DNA of 64,000 bases from a marine gamma proteobacterium HTCC2143. GTDB lineage: Bacteria > Pseudomonadota > Gammaproteobacteria > Pseudomonadales > Dasaniaceae. Made by a program: the position numbers and the translations under genes. The DNA is taken from contig AAVT01000001.1 of NCBI GenBank assembly GCA_000169075.1, positions 571,201 to 635,200 on the forward strand, written 5' to 3'. The notes under the pieces were generated by a model. That model ran no database searches. It saw only the letters and a program-made list of their open reading frames with translations, and was not told where the DNA came from. Positions 50,252 to 64,000 of this stretch are shown in pieces (positions within the stretch are counted from its first letter, which is position 1; each line of letters starts with the position of its first letter).

Positions 50252-51616
50252 TTACGCCTTATTTTTCGTCGGTTTTTTCCAGCCGCTAATATTGCGCTGC
50301 TTTCCTCGGGCAACACCCAGTTGGTCGTCATCCACATCGGCAGTAATGGTAGATCCCGCGGCAACAGTCGCATTTTTGCCTACAGTAACAGGCGCCACTA
50401 ACGAGCTATTAGATCCTATAAAAGCGCCATCGCCGATGTTGGTTGCAAACTTGTTAACGCCATCATAGTTACAGGTAATAGTGCCCGCACCAACGTTGGC
50501 GCCAATGCCTATAGTAGCGTCACCAATATAGGAAAGGTGATTTACCTTACTGCCTTCACCTATCTTAGCTTTTTTTGTTTCTACGAAATTACCTATCTTA
50601 GCTTTCGCTGCCAAATCAGTTCCGGGGCGCAATCGAGCGAACGGTCCAACTTCACACATGATCCCGACCCTCGCATCTTCAAGAACACTATTGGCTTTGA
50701 TCACTGAACCGGAGCCAATGCTAGAATTCTCTATCACGCAATTTGGGCCAATGGACACATCATCACCGATGGTAACATCACCGATGAAGACGCAGTTCAC
50801 GTCAATGACAATGTCTTCGCCGACATCCATTCTGCCCCGAACATCGATACGCGCCGGGTCCGCTAGTGTTACGCCCTCTAACATCAGCTGGCTCGCCTGT
50901 TGGCACTGGTAAAATCGTTCCAATGTTGCCAACTGACTTCGGTTATTAACGCCTTCGACTTCGACAGCGTTATTAGGATGGTGGGCAATCACAGCCATTT
51001 CGTCAGCAACCGCCATGGCAATGATGTCCGTTAGGTAATATTCCCCCTGCGCATTATTAGCTGACAATTGCGGCAGCCATTGATTCAGTTTGGCGGCTGA
51101 TACGGCGAGAATACCGGTATTCACTTCGCAGATAGCGAGCTGGTCTTCATTGGCATCTTTTTGTTCGACGATGGCCTCAATCGATCCATCACGACGAACA
51201 ATACGACCATAACCCTGAGGATCATCGAGCAAGACCGTCAGTAGCGACAAAGTCGTTTGATTCGCCGCTGCTACTAAGGCCGCCAAGGTCTCTGTTGCAA
51301 CGAGCGGAACGTCGCCATAAACAACCAGAACAATTGCATCCTCATTAACGCGGGCCATTGCTTGAGCAACTGCATGTCCTGTTCCTAACTGTTGTTCCTG
51401 CAACGCCCACTGTATATCAGAGCTGTTTACTCGGCTGCGAACTAGGTCAGCACCGTGGCCGACGACCACATGAATAGCTTCAGCGTTGATATTTTTCGCT
51501 GCGTCAATAACGTGTTCAACCATAGGCTTACCGGCTATAGCGTGTAAAACCTTTGGAAGTTTGGAGCGCATACGAGTGCCACGACCCGCTGCTAGAATTA
51601 TCACCTCAGTAGCCAC
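50252..51616 (-). CDS. glmU: Bifunctional GlmU (GlcN-1-P acetyltransferase / GlcNAc-1-P uridylyltransferase)
   Basis: 454 residues. The N-terminal uridylyltransferase has LAAGRGTRMRSKLPKVLH (about 8-25), QLGTGHAVAQA and VYGDVPLV; the C-terminal half is a left-handed beta-helix of hexapeptide repeats with the acetyltransferase motif (NFVETKKAKIGEGSKVNHLS; GTITCNYDGVNKF). It makes UDP-GlcNAc. The GTG at 51616 has AAAGGA upstream and gives the normal length; the frame extends to 51709 without family match. Lies between atpC terminator and glmS. Confidence 0.97.
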   Translation of the reverse strand: MATEVIILAAGRGTRMRSKLPKVLHAIAGKPMVEHVIDAAKNINAEAIHVVVGHGADLVRSRVNSSDIQWALQEQQLGTGHAVAQAMARVNEDAIVLVVYGDVPLVATETLAALVAAANQTTLSLLTVLLDDPQGYGRIVRRDGSIEAIVEQKDANEDQLAICEVNTGILAVSAAKLNQWLPQLSANNAQGEYYLTDIIAMAVADEMAVIAHHPNNAVEVEGVNNRSQLATLERFYQCQQASQLMLEGVTLADPARIDVRGRMDVGEDIVIDVNCVFIGDVTIGDDVSIGPNCVIENSSIGSGSVIKANSVLEDARVGIMCEVGPFARLRPGTDLAAKAKIGNFVETKKAKIGEGSKVNHLSYIGDATIGIGANVGAGTITCNYDGVNKFATNIGDGAFIGSNSSLVAPVTVGKNATVAAGSTITADVDDDQLGVARGKQRNISGWKKPTKNKA

Positions 51617-51730
51617 TATCTTTCCTTTAGTATGTGTAAATAAATGACGCGTGTTAACGCCAACCACAGCGATTTCCTCTTTTACGAGCAGTAACGCAAT
51701 GTTATCCATAATAGTAGTAGCGGAAATAGA

Positions 51731-51755
51731 AAAGGGTAGCTGAAGCTACCCTTTT
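51731..51755. terminator. Rho-independent terminator after atpC
   Basis: A ten-pair stem AAAGGGTAGC / GCTACCCTTT with a four-base loop and T-runs on either side, between the atpC stop and glmU. It ends the ATP synthase operon on the minus strand and looks bidirectional. Confidence 0.9.
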
Positions 51756-51784
51756 TATTCGGAAATAATACAGACTGGAAGTAA

Positions 51785-52207
51785 TTAACCCAATTTCTTA
51801 CGGATAGCCTGTATCGTTCTCAGCTGCGCAGCAGCTGCGGCTAGCTGGGCTGAAGCCCGCCCATAATCGAAGTCTCCCGACTGATTAGACAGTGCTTGTT
51901 CCGCTTCTTTTTGCGCTTCCACCGCTGAGGCTTCATCAATATCGCCAGCACGGATGGCTGTATCAGCCAGAACACTGACGGTCCCAGGTTGTACTTCCAA
52001 GTACCCGCCAGAAACGTAGTAAACTTCCTCGTCACCAGCCTGCGTTTTGATACGAATCGGGCCAGGCTGAAGAGAAGTCAACAGTGGCGCATGGCCATAG
52101 CTGATCCCCAAATCACCAAGAGCTCCGGTTGCGACAATCATTTCAACCAGTCCCGAAAAAATCTCTTCTTCCGCGCTGACGATGTCACAATGAATGGTCA
52201 TAGCCAT
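51785..52207 (-). CDS. atpC: ATP synthase epsilon subunit
   Basis: 140 residues: beta-sandwich N-domain ([39 protein letters not shown]) and a two-helix C-domain ([20 protein letters not shown]). Central stalk subunit of F1 that links gamma to the c ring and inhibits ATP hydrolysis. Last gene of the operon, closed by the terminator at 51731. Confidence 0.97.
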   Translation of the reverse strand: MAMTIHCDIVSAEEEIFSGLVEMIVATGALGDLGISYGHAPLLTSLQPGPIRIKTQAGDEEVYYVSGGYLEVQPGTVSVLADTAIRAGDIDEASAVEAQKEAEQALSNQSGDFDYGRASAQLAAAAAQLRTIQAIRKKLG

Positions 52208-52257
52208 AAGTATTGCGCCTATATCTCAATCGACTTTAGCAACCGCGATAGCGATGC

Positions 52258-54610
<2,353 letters not shown>

Positions 54611-54659
54611 TCTCTTACCTTACTGGGGACTGAGTTAAAGCAGTCCCCGATCAGAGTCA

Positions 54660-56204
54660 TTAATAAGTTTGTGTTGCTTTAAACTTCTCAACTGCTTCTT
54701 GGAACTTGGCTTGATAATCGCTGTTCCAATCACCAGATTCTGCAATTGCACTCATCGTGTCTGCATATTCACTGTTTGCAAACGCTAGTAACGCAGATTC
54801 AAAGTCACCAATTTTATCAACGACGACATCATCAAGATGTCCCTCATTGGCGCAAAACACCATCAGGCCCATTTCTGCAACATTCTGTGGTGAATATTGC
54901 TTCTGTTTCATCAGCTCAGTAACACGCTCACCATTGTCTAATTGAGCTCGGGTGGCGTCGTCGAGATCTGACGCAAACTGAGAGAATGCTGCCAACTCTC
55001 GATATTGTGCAAGAGCAGTACGAATACCACCTGACAACTTCTTGATAATCTTTGTTTGTGCCGAACTACCGACACGCGATACTGAGATACCCGCATCCAT
55101 AGCTGGACGATTACCTGAATTAAACATATCTGCTTCAAGAAATATCTGACCATCGGTAATAGATATTACGTTGGTCGGTACAAAGGCAGAAACATCACCC
55201 GCCTGTGTTTCAATAATTGGCAAGGCTGTTAGTGACCCAGTCTTTCCCTTTACCGCACCGTTAGTGAAGTTCTCAACGTAGTTGGCGTTTACCCGAGCTG
55301 CACGCTCTAACAAACGAGAGTGCAAATAGAACACGTCTCCTGGGTAAGCTTCACGGCCCGGAGGACGGCGTAACAACAATGAAATTTGACGATAAGCCCA
55401 AGCCTGCTTGGTTAGGTCATCATAGATAATGAGAGCATCTTCACCGCGATCGCGATAGTACTCGCCCATTGAACAACCCGCAAAAGGCGCCAAAAATTGC
55501 ATCGCCGCTGGGTCAGAAGCCGTAGCCGCTACAATGATGGTGTGTTCCATTGCACCATGTTCTTCCAGCTTGCGTACTACCGACGCAATCGAAGAGGCTT
55601 TTTGGCCAATAGCAACATAAACGCACTTAATGCCCGTGCCTTTCTGATTAATAATTGCATCGACGGCAATGGCCGTTTTACCGATCTGACGGTCACCAAT
55701 AATTAGCTCGCGCTGACCGCGACCGATTGGCACCATTGAATCAACTGCTTTGAGTCCCAGCTGGACGGGCTGATCGACCGACTGACGAGCGATAACGCCC
55801 GGAGCAACTTTTTCAACGAAGTCAGTCTCTTTAGCATTGATTGGCCCCTTACCATCGATAGGGTTACCAAGAGCGTCAACTACTCGACCTTGCAGCTCTG
55901 GACCAACCGGAACTTCAAGTACTCGCCCGGTACATTTACACGTCTGCCCTTCAGCCAAACTCTGGTATTCGCCAAGAATAACCGCTCCCACCGAATCTCG
56001 CTCAAGGTTCAACGCCATACCATAGACGCCGCCTTCAAATTCAATCATCTCACCATACATAACATTAGTAAGACCGTGGATTCGTATAATACCGTCAGTA
56101 ACCGATACTACTGTTCCTTCGTTTTGCGCTTCAGCAGACACGTCGAGTTGATCGATGCGGCCTTTGATAATTTCGCTAATCTCAGATGGATTCAGCTGTT
56201 GCAT
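54660..56204 (-). CDS. atpA: ATP synthase alpha subunit
   Basis: 514 residues. Starts [18 protein letters not shown]-loop [55 protein letters not shown] and the [16 protein letters not shown] helix follow. Non-catalytic nucleotide-binding subunit of F1. Confidence 0.98.
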   Translation of the reverse strand: MQQLNPSEISEIIKGRIDQLDVSAEAQNEGTVVSVTDGIIRIHGLTNVMYGEMIEFEGGVYGMALNLERDSVGAVILGEYQSLAEGQTCKCTGRVLEVPVGPELQGRVVDALGNPIDGKGPINAKETDFVEKVAPGVIARQSVDQPVQLGLKAVDSMVPIGRGQRELIIGDRQIGKTAIAVDAIINQKGTGIKCVYVAIGQKASSIASVVRKLEEHGAMEHTIIVAATASDPAAMQFLAPFAGCSMGEYYRDRGEDALIIYDDLTKQAWAYRQISLLLRRPPGREAYPGDVFYLHSRLLERAARVNANYVENFTNGAVKGKTGSLTALPIIETQAGDVSAFVPTNVISITDGQIFLEADMFNSGNRPAMDAGISVSRVGSSAQTKIIKKLSGGIRTALAQYRELAAFSQFASDLDDATRAQLDNGERVTELMKQKQYSPQNVAEMGLMVFCANEGHLDDVVVDKIGDFESALLAFANSEYADTMSAIAESGDWNSDYQAKFQEAVEKFKATQTY

Positions 56205-56288
56205 TGTCTTTTCCTCAATCCTGTTATTGGTGCAGGAGTGCTTTAACTAAAATTCGATTTTACTTTCTTTGAAAGTGTCTTGTAACAA

Positions 56289-56825
56289 CTAGGACTGCAT
56301 ACTTTCGGCAAGCTTTGCCAAACGCCCGCGAATACTACCGTCAATAACAATATCAGCAGCGCGAATAACTACGCCACCTAATAATGTCGTATCGATAGTT
56401 GTTTGCAAGTTTACGTCACGATCCAGTTTTCGACTCAAAGAAGTACTGAGTTTTTGTTGAACGTCGTTGTCTAGCTCAAAAACAGTTGTCACATTTACAT
56501 CGACACTCTTTTCTCGATTGGACTTAAATTGTTCAAACAAACCTACAATTTCAGGCAACAGAGATATTCGCTTATTTTCAGCTAATACTTCGACGAAATT
56601 CCTTACGCCATCACTTAGCTCATCGCCACAAACGTCGATAAATTGCTTTGCTTGCTGATCAGATGTCAAACTTGGCGAACTCAAAATCTTGTGGATTTTT
56701 TCTACCTGAGAAACAGCAGCAACGACCGATAGCTGGTCCGACCAGCCCGTCAATTCACCGGCACTTACGGCAAACTCGAATGCAGCTTTCGCATAGGGTC
56801 TTGCCAGTGTACTTAATTCAGCCAT
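56289..56825 (-). CDS. atpH: ATP synthase delta subunit
   Basis: 178 residues. Opens with LARPYAKAAFEFAV, and the C-terminal part contains DRDVNLQTTIDTTLLGGVVI, the conserved delta/OSCP strand, ending in RGRLAKLAE. Connects F1 to the b stalk. Confidence 0.96.
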   Translation of the reverse strand: MAELSTLARPYAKAAFEFAVSAGELTGWSDQLSVVAAVSQVEKIHKILSSPSLTSDQQAKQFIDVCGDELSDGVRNFVEVLAENKRISLLPEIVGLFEQFKSNREKSVDVNVTTVFELDNDVQQKLSTSLSRKLDRDVNLQTTIDTTLLGGVVIRAADIVIDGSIRGRLAKLAESMQS

Positions 56826-56843
56826 GCTATTCCCGCTCCTCGC

Positions 56844-57314
56844 TTAAAGACCCGCGGCCAGTTTTTCAACCAGCTCTTTGTGGGCATTTTCGTCGATCGT
56901 CGCTTCCAATATTTTCTCAGCACCGGCAATCGCTAATGAAGCAACTTGGCCGCGCAGGTGTTCTTTTGCGCGGTTCATCTCTTGCTCTATTTCTGCCTGT
57001 GCTGCTACTTTCAGCCGATCACCCTCTTCACGAGCTTGATCTTTGGCTTCATCAACAATCTGAGAAGCACGCTTATTAGCAGAATCGATTATAACGGCCG
57101 CTTCTTCTTTGGCTTCACGCAGACGATGTGTCGCGCGCTCTTGGGCTAACTCTAGATCTTTGTCGGCACGATCTGCAGCTTCAAGGCCGTCGGCGATTTT
57201 CTCTGCACGTTCCTGCATGGCAGCAATAATCAGCGGCCAAATATTCTTCATACAGAACATCACAAACAAGGCAAAAACAATCATCTGCCCGATTAGCGTA
57301 AGATTAATATTCAC
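56844..57314 (-). CDS. atpF: ATP synthase b subunit
   Basis: 156 residues. One N-terminal membrane helix ([20 protein letters not shown]) followed by a long charged coiled coil ([20 protein letters not shown]). Forms the peripheral stalk dimer. 18 bases from atpH. Confidence 0.97.
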   Translation of the reverse strand: MNINLTLIGQMIVFALFVMFCMKNIWPLIIAAMQERAEKIADGLEAADRADKDLELAQERATHRLREAKEEAAVIIDSANKRASQIVDEAKDQAREEGDRLKVAAQAEIEQEMNRAKEHLRGQVASLAIAGAEKILEATIDENAHKELVEKLAAGL

Positions 57315-57396
57315 GCCATGCTCCTCACAGTTACTAGTTAAGTGGGTTATTATTCATAACCCGTTTAATCAAACAGTTGTTATGACTCGAAGGGCC

Positions 57397-57642
<246 letters not shown>

Positions 57643-57682
57643 CTAATTTAAAAACAAACGTTAAATAAAACTTAAAGTGACA

Positions 57683-58579
<897 letters not shown>

Positions 58580-58625
58580 TCAAAAGCTTTAATCAACATA
58601 AAAGACCTATCTTAGCGATAGACCG

Positions 58626-59030
58626 TTAAAAATTACTCAGTCGATGTACTAAAAACCAGTTTAGTAGCATCGTTGCAATAAACGTTGTAAACAAAGCACC
58701 AACAGACAAGGGCTTTATAAACACAAAAATACAGGCAAAAAACACTGCTGTTAGTAAAAATTTTCCGACCTCGCCACGATAAAGTGACGTTGTAACCTTT
58801 TGCGCACTTCTGGCGCCAGAATGACGAAAGGCCATTACTCCAAAGTACGTATTAGGCAAAATACAAACCATTCCACCTAAAAGCACAGAATATGCTGTGG
58901 TTACATCGACAAAAAGCAGGCCCGCTGTTAAAACGGCAAGAACACTACATTGGCCGAGAAAAATCTTCAACAACGGAGGCTTTACTATCGGAGCACCAAG
59001 ACCAGCATTTTGTTTCAACGGCCTTGCCAC
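58626..59030 (-). CDS. atpI: ATP synthase assembly factor AtpI
   Basis: 134 residues with four hydrophobic helices (CSVLAVLTAGLLFVDVTTAY; YSVLLGGMVCILPNTYFGVM; KFLLTAVFFACIFVFI; a last one). Arg-rich loop YRGEVGKFLL is conserved. It helps c-ring assembly and is the first gene of the operon. Start is a GTG with AGAGG upstream. Confidence 0.93.
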   Translation of the reverse strand: MARPLKQNAGLGAPIVKPPLLKIFLGQCSVLAVLTAGLLFVDVTTAYSVLLGGMVCILPNTYFGVMAFRHSGARSAQKVTTSLYRGEVGKFLLTAVFFACIFVFIKPLSVGALFTTFIATMLLNWFLVHRLSNF

Positions 59031-59359
59031 ATGTCCAGCACCTCTCTAGCTTACGCTTACACACTAAATTCTGCTTTTCGCAGTAACTTACCGGCTAAAA
59101 TAGCGCGGGCGCATTATATGGAGAATAAGGGAGCTATTCAACCGAATTATCGGTTTTCGACAACTCTTTGCAGTTGCAAAATAACCATACAGAACAAAGG
59201 GTTTGGACACTACTAGGATTAACCTACCGACTATACCTTATCTAGTCGTTATCTTGCACATAACCACTACATGTTGAAAGTGGCGGTGAATTCATCAGAC
59301 CGACTCTATCACCAAAGCCACCGGTATAATTGAGCAGTAAAACCCATCATTAAAAATTA
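59031..59359. other. Intergenic region between parB and atpI
   Basis: 329 bases that should hold the promoter of the ATP synthase operon. An imperfect inverted repeat (GTGGC/GGTGA with TCACC/GCCAC, about 59280-59321) lies just after parB and may end the parAB transcript. No gene seen. Confidence 0.45.
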
Positions 59360-60256
59360 TCAGGTAATGTGACTAAGAATACCGTCTAACTCGTTAAGGC
59401 TGTTGTATTTCAATACCAGCTTGCCTTTACCATTGGTGCCGTGTTGGAGGGTAACCGGAACACCAATTTTGTCAGATAGCTGATTCTGCAAACTTTTGAT
59501 ATCTGGGTCGATCGGCACATTCTTTTTTGCCTTAGGCGAGTCCAGTTGAGACAGCAATGATCGGACTAACACCTCCGTCTGACGAACGGACATCCCTTTA
59601 GTTACAACTGTCGCAGCAGCGTGAGATTGGTGCTCAACGGGAAGTCCTAAGAGAGCTTTTGCGTGACCTAACTCAAGATCACCGTGCTCCAGCATTCTTT
59701 GAACATCGTCTCTAAGTGATATGAGGCGTAATAAATTGGTGACCGTTGATCTCGACTTACCCACCGCATCTGCAACCTGCTGCTGCGTAAGACCGAATTC
59801 TTGCTGTAAGCGGGACAGCGACAATGCCTCCTCCATAGCGTTTAGATCTTCGCGCTGAATATTTTCAATCAAAGCCATCGCTATAGCGGCCTCATCGGTG
59901 ACGTTACGAATAATAGCGGGAATTGTGTCCAACCCAGCAAGCTGGGTAGCCCTCCATCGTCGTTCGCCCGCTATAATTTCAAACTTTTCTGCACTAATCG
60001 AGCGCACAACAATTGGCTGCATGACACCTTGTACCTTGATACTTTCTGCTAACTCTTCGAGCGCCTCGGGCTGCATATCTCGTCGAGGTTGATATTTACC
60101 TCGTTGAATCAAATCAACGGGCAATTTACGTAACTCACCATCAGCATTGTCTACGGCGCGTTCGGGAGATTGATCAGTTTTGGTATCAGCGTGCGTTTTA
60201 TTATTGCCCAGCAGGGCGTCCAAACCTCGTCCCAAACCGCGTTTTTTTACCGCCAT
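59360..60256 (-). CDS. parB: Chromosome partitioning protein ParB
   Basis: 298 residues. KKRGLGRGLDALLG is the usual ParB N-terminus; the CTP-binding nuclease-like part has IQRGKYQPRRDM and the arginine motif GERRWRATQLAGL; the HTH is LTQQQVADAVGKSRSTVTNL; a C-terminal dimerisation domain follows. It binds parS sites and spreads to segregate the origin. No perfect parS palindrome was found by eye in the window. ATG 60256 preferred to TTG 60259. Confidence 0.97.
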   Translation of the reverse strand: MAVKKRGLGRGLDALLGNNKTHADTKTDQSPERAVDNADGELRKLPVDLIQRGKYQPRRDMQPEALEELAESIKVQGVMQPIVVRSISAEKFEIIAGERRWRATQLAGLDTIPAIIRNVTDEAAIAMALIENIQREDLNAMEEALSLSRLQQEFGLTQQQVADAVGKSRSTVTNLLRLISLRDDVQRMLEHGDLELGHAKALLGLPVEHQSHAAATVVTKGMSVRQTEVLVRSLLSQLDSPKAKKNVPIDPDIKSLQNQLSDKIGVPVTLQHGTNGKGKLVLKYNSLNELDGILSHIT

Positions 60257-60407
60257 CAATAAATCTCACTTGTTATATCTGCGAATACTTTAGCCGGACG
60301 GCTCTTCGGCAGTACGACCCGTTTCACACTGTCAAAATTGACCGTAATAGTAACGCTAAATCCCTACATAAGCGTAATTTTGTAGTGAAAACATCAATAC
60401 CGTAAAG

Positions 60408-61181
60408 CTACGAGTCTTTATCCGCTCTACGTAACATTTCCCCCGCCAACGCTAAATAAGAAAGAGCTCCTTTCGACTGCTTGTCGTAATGAAGAGCCGG
60501 CAAACCATGGCTGGGAGCCTCCGCAAGCCTGATGTTCCGTGGAATTACCGTCCGATATACTTTGTTGCCGAAATGCTCAGACAGCTGTTGTGAAACATCG
60601 TTCGTTAAGCCGTTGCGAGGATCATACATAGTCCTCAATAGACCTTCAATTTTAAGCTTGGGATTCAATACCTGTTGTATTTGCGAGATGGTATCCAGTA
60701 GTGCTGATAGCCCCTCGAGTGCGTAGTATTCACACTGCATCGGTATTATGACGCCTTGCGCTGCTGCGAGGGCATTGACTGTCAACATGTTCAGCGACGG
60801 CGGACAATCAATGATGATGTAATCATACTCTGTTTGCTCTATCGCCAGCGCATCTCTCAGTCGAAATTCTTTTCCCTCAATGCTCAGTAGCTCTACTTCT
60901 GCTGCTGTGACATCGGCGTTGGAAGGAACTATATCGTAGCCACAATTTTTCGAATAGACGCTTACCTCTGCGATAGGTGTGTCCAAAACAAGCACGTCAT
61001 AGACACTCGTCTCTACCGTATTCTTATCAATGCCGCTACCCATCGTGGCATTGCCTTGTGGGTCAAGGTCAATCAATAACACCTTCTTTTTTGTTGCCAC
61101 CAGTGATGCTGCCAAATTGACACAGGTTGTTGTTTTTCCAACACCGCCTTTCTGATTGGTGACTGCTAAGATCTTACCCAA
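60408..61181 (-). CDS. parA: Chromosome partitioning ATPase ParA
   Basis: 257 residues. Deviant Walker A KGGVGKTTTCVNLAASLV, Walker A' DLDPQGNATMG, Walker B YDYIIIDCPPSLNML. ParA forms nucleoid-bound gradients that move ParB-parS. Between parB and rsmG in the standard order. Confidence 0.98.
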   Translation of the reverse strand: MGKILAVTNQKGGVGKTTTCVNLAASLVATKKKVLLIDLDPQGNATMGSGIDKNTVETSVYDVLVLDTPIAEVSVYSKNCGYDIVPSNADVTAAEVELLSIEGKEFRLRDALAIEQTEYDYIIIDCPPSLNMLTVNALAAAQGVIIPMQCEYYALEGLSALLDTISQIQQVLNPKLKIEGLLRTMYDPRNGLTNDVSQQLSEHFGNKVYRTVIPRNIRLAEAPSHGLPALHYDKQSKGALSYLALAGEMLRRADKDS

Positions 61182-61206
61182 TGCCTGCTACCTTTCTACT
61201 GATTTT

Positions 61207-61854
61207 TCATGGTTGCTTTGAACGGCTTATGACGACCAAGTGTCTTTCGCTGAGGTCTGATGGTACCTGCAGTGAGTGGCACGCATCGACAGTATAGTTT
61301 TTTTCAAGTTCGCTCAACTCTTTCAGCTCAGATTCAGGATAAATGCCCTTCATCGCCAAAAATTGGCCGCCGTCTGCTAGTAATTGCCCACTACAGTTAA
61401 CCATATCGGCCAGAGACGCAAATGCCCTTGATAATATGCCTTCGTAGGTATGCTCTACAGATAGCTGCTCTACTCGGCTGTGATGTATAGTAATATTACC
61501 CAGCCCAAGCTCAGTTTTTACCTGGAATAAGAACCGGGTTTTTTTACCATTACTATCGAGCAAATCAAATTGACGTTCAGGGAATAATATCGCCAAAACG
61601 ATACCAGGCAATCCTGCACCCGCACCAATGTCAATAAAGCGATTTCCATGCAAGTAAGGCGCTACCGTTAAACTGTCTAAGAGATGACGGGAAATCATTT
61701 CTCGAGAATTCCGGACTGCCGTTAAGTTATAGGCTTTGTTCCATTTTACAAGCAATTGATGATAAGCCAGTAGTAAGCTAATTTTTGCGGAGGGAACGGT
61801 CAGAGAGAGCTCGTTAATTCCGTCTTCCAATATTGAACGATAAGATGTTTCCAA
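61207..61854 (-). CDS. rsmG: 16S rRNA (guanine527-N7)-methyltransferase RsmG
   Basis: 215 residues. WNKAYNLTAVRNSREMISRH LLDSL-type start, SAM site FIDIGAGAGLPGIVLAI, then LLDSNGKKTRFLFQVK and SRAFASLADMV. It methylates G527 of 16S rRNA (streptomycin-related). About 45 bases from mnmG. Confidence 0.96.
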   Translation of the reverse strand: METSYRSILEDGINELSLTVPSAKISLLLAYHQLLVKWNKAYNLTAVRNSREMISRHLLDSLTVAPYLHGNRFIDIGAGAGLPGIVLAILFPERQFDLLDSNGKKTRFLFQVKTELGLGNITIHHSRVEQLSVEHTYEGILSRAFASLADMVNCSGQLLADGGQFLAMKGIYPESELKELSELEKNYTVDACHSLQVPSDLSERHLVVISRSKQP

Positions 61855-61899
61855 TTTTTTCCTCGGTCACTAGTATGCAGTAAATTAAGCCCTTTTCTA

Positions 61900-63792
61900 T
61901 CAAGCAATTTTTTTGTTTTTTTCCAAAGCTCCATACTTTTTAAGAAACACAAGTAATAAAGAAATCGCGGCTGGCGTTACACCCGGAATTCGCGCAGCCC
62001 TAGCTAATGTTTCAGGCCGGTATTTCGAAAGTTTTTCTTTAACCTCATTTGATAGTCCTTCAATTGAGTGATAATCAAAATCGTTGGGGAATTTTGTATT
62101 TTCATGTCGTCGGAGTCGTGCTATTTCATCCGCTTGTCTACCTATATATCCAGCATACTTAATCTGGATTTCTACCTGCTCCGCAACCTGAGGATCCTTA
62201 GTTACCGTTCCTTTTATACCAGCAACATCTATGTAGTTAACGCCAGGTCGCTTAACTAAGTCTTTCAAACTGTACTCACGAGTAATAGCTTGATCAACTA
62301 ACGAATTTACTATATCTCCTTCTACAGTTTTTGGTTGTATCCATGTCGATTCCAATCGCTTAATCTCTTTATCTATTGATTCCCTTTTCTCGGAAAAAAT
62401 TTTCCAGCGATCATCATCCACTACTCCCAACTGTCTACCTTTTTCTGTTAAACGCAAATCTGCATTATCTTCTCTCAACAGTAAACGGTATTCCGCTCGA
62501 GAGGTAAACATACGATAGGGCTCCATTGTGCCCATCGTTATTAAATCATCGATCATTACACCAATATACGCTTCATCCCTTCGAGGACACCAAGTGTCCT
62601 TTCCTTGAACCTTTAGCCCTGCATTGATGCCCGCTAATAAACCTTGTGCTGCAGCCTCTTCATAACCTGTTGTACCGTTGATTTGACCAGCAAAAAACAA
62701 GCCTTTAATAAATTTAGTTTCCAAAGAGTATTTTAAATCCCTTGGATCAAAATAGTCATACTCAATGGCATAACCCGGCCTAGCAATATGTGCTTGTTCA
62801 AAACCTTTTATAGAACGTACTAATTCCAACTGCACGTCGAAAGGTAAACTTGTCGAGATGCCATTTGGATACAACTCATGGGTCTTTAGACCCTCCGGTT
62901 CAATAAAAATTTGATGGGAATTTTTATCAGCAAAACGGTGTATTTTATCTTCAATAGAGGGACAGTAGCGAGGGCCGATTCCTTCGATAACTCCCGTATA
63001 CATGGGCGAACGATCTAGTCCCTGACGAATAATTTCGTGCGTCTTTTCATTCGTATGAGTAATCCAACAGCAGGTCTGCTCAGGATGGTGACTCAATGAT
63101 CCAAGAAACGACATGACTGGTTCAGGCTTATCACCCCATTGCTCTTCGAGATCGCTGAAATCGACCGATCGCGCATCAATTCTAGGAGGCGTTCCTGTCT
63201 TCAGTCTGTCAACATTGAATGGCAACTCGCGAAGACGCTCAGCTAAAGTAATCGAAGGTGGATCGCCAGCTCTGCCGCCGCTGTGATTATCAAGACCGAT
63301 ATGAATTTTACCGCCAAGAAATGTCCCAGTTGACAGTATGACGGTGGGCGCGAAAAACTTTAAACCCATTTGGGTAACAATGCCCGACACCTGATCTCCC
63401 TCAATTATCAGATCATCGACGGCCTGCTGGAAAATCGATAAGTTCGGCTGGTTTTCCAATATTTCTCTGATTGCCGCTTTATAAAGCACTCGGTCAGCTT
63501 GAGCTCTTGTCGCTCTAACGGCAGGACCCTTTCTCGCATTAAGAATACGAAATTGAATACCACCACTATCGGTCGCTCTAGCCATTGCTCCGCCTAATGC
63601 ATCAATTTCTCGGACCAAATGGCTTTTCCCAATGCCCCCTATCGCTGGATTACAAGACATCTGACCCAATGTTTCGATGTTGTGAGTTAACAATAACGTT
63701 TTACAACCCATGCGCGCAGATGCAAGACAAGCCTCCGTGCCTGCATGCCCGCCGCCAATAACGATGACATCAAATTGATCGGGAAAATCCAC
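61900..63792 (-). CDS. mnmG: tRNA uridine 5-carboxymethylaminomethyl modification enzyme MnmG (GidA)
   Basis: 630 residues, the E. coli length being 629. FAD site [20 protein letters not shown] at the start, [20 protein letters not shown], then [14 protein letters not shown] and [20 protein letters not shown]. With MnmE it modifies U34 of several tRNAs. GTG 63792 has AGAGG five bases upstream; the frame continues to a TTG at 63822 without family match. Confidence 0.98.
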   Translation of the reverse strand: MDFPDQFDVIVIGGGHAGTEACLASARMGCKTLLLTHNIETLGQMSCNPAIGGIGKSHLVREIDALGGAMARATDSGGIQFRILNARKGPAVRATRAQADRVLYKAAIREILENQPNLSIFQQAVDDLIIEGDQVSGIVTQMGLKFFAPTVILSTGTFLGGKIHIGLDNHSGGRAGDPPSITLAERLRELPFNVDRLKTGTPPRIDARSVDFSDLEEQWGDKPEPVMSFLGSLSHHPEQTCCWITHTNEKTHEIIRQGLDRSPMYTGVIEGIGPRYCPSIEDKIHRFADKNSHQIFIEPEGLKTHELYPNGISTSLPFDVQLELVRSIKGFEQAHIARPGYAIEYDYFDPRDLKYSLETKFIKGLFFAGQINGTTGYEEAAAQGLLAGINAGLKVQGKDTWCPRRDEAYIGVMIDDLITMGTMEPYRMFTSRAEYRLLLREDNADLRLTEKGRQLGVVDDDRWKIFSEKRESIDKEIKRLESTWIQPKTVEGDIVNSLVDQAITREYSLKDLVKRPGVNYIDVAGIKGTVTKDPQVAEQVEIQIKYAGYIGRQADEIARLRRHENTKFPNDFDYHSIEGLSNEVKEKLSKYRPETLARAARIPGVTPAAISLLLVFLKKYGALEKNKKIA

Positions 63793-63822
63793 ATTAACCT
63801 CTGGTAGTTGTTTTACTAGCAA

Positions 63823-64000
63823 ATTCTACGAGTCGCGCTAGGAGGCGTGGGAGTATACGGTAGTGAAGCAATACAGGCAAAAAGAGTGGTGAAAGAATGA
63901 ACAGATGAATTAGAGATCTGGCATTAAAAATAATGATGATTTTACTGTTAACTACTTAATCTAATTATAAGTATATATATGTATGTATATAGATATATTG
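63823..64000. other. A/T-rich region upstream of mnmG, candidate oriC left side
   Basis: 178 bases without a gene, strongly A/T-rich from about 63905 on, with a GATCTGGCATTAAAAA stretch and runs of TATA. In E. coli and Vibrio the AT-rich unwinding element of oriC lies directly upstream of gidA in this orientation. No DnaA box (TTATNCACA) is inside the window, so the call depends on the sequence to the right. Confidence 0.35.

Noticed and set aside
59031..60407. parS site near parAB
   Set aside because: Only a half-site-like GTTTCAC at about 60320 was seen; no TGTTTCACGTGAAACA-like palindrome was found by eye here or elsewhere.

Overview
The window is a chromosomal segment of a gammaproteobacterium, most likely a marine heterotroph. 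The class-level call rests on gene order: mnmG-rsmG-parA-parB-atpIBEFHAGDC-glmU-glmS is the conserved block beside the replication origin in this class, and ubiC-ubiA, a HexR-like regulator and a FinR-like/fpr divergent pair fit too. A CYP153 alkane hydroxylase, several acyl-CoA enzymes, a TRAP transporter and a persulfide dioxygenase suggest an aerobic hydrocarbon/fatty-acid and amino-acid degrader; a Cellvibrionales-like lineage is plausible but not shown.

Layout. 1-5036: end of an MscS channel, an iron alcohol dehydrogenase, L-2-hydroxyglutarate oxidase, a DUF1330 protein and the CYP153 P450. 5037-6137: decayed sequence holding the remnant of a molybdopterin oxidoreductase. 6138-12420: DUF1353 protein, exported MsrA, a persulfide dioxygenase-rhodanese fusion, an acyl-CoA dehydrogenase and small genes. 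12421-21501: a DAACS symporter, HU, a rubredoxin/rubredoxin-reductase fusion, the ubiquinone genes ubiC and ubiA, YaaA and several conserved proteins of unknown function. 21692-25725: a TRAP transporter (Q, M and, on the other strand, P) enclosing an acyl-CoA thioesterase and its decayed tandem copy. 25748-30007: uvrD, a HexR-like regulator and a degenerate Fic protein preceded by two matching palindromic motifs. 30305-38330: mostly small housekeeping or unknown proteins, lemA with an M48 protease, and the FinR-like regulator divergent from fpr. 38610-45213: a valine-degradation operon with a divergent AraC regulator, in which the expected MmsA is replaced by an acylating aldehyde dehydrogenase of another family.

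45214-48295, directly downstream of glmS, is the most unusual region: visibly A/T-rich, with two tandem paralogous exported proteins of unknown function, fragments of a tyrosine recombinase and of a second recombinase-like protein, and three repeat families (A, B, C) in mosaic order. It looks like a reshuffled and decaying island at the glmS 3' end.

48296-63792 is the conserved origin-proximal block, all on the minus strand: glmS and glmU (amino-sugar and UDP-GlcNAc synthesis), the complete F1Fo ATP synthase operon closed by a clear terminator, parB/parA (segregation), rsmG and mnmG (RNA modification). The A/T-rich sequence right of mnmG (63823-64000) may be the unwinding side of oriC, which in Escherichia and Vibrio lies at this place; no DnaA box is inside the window. 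No tRNA, rRNA or CRISPR array was seen.
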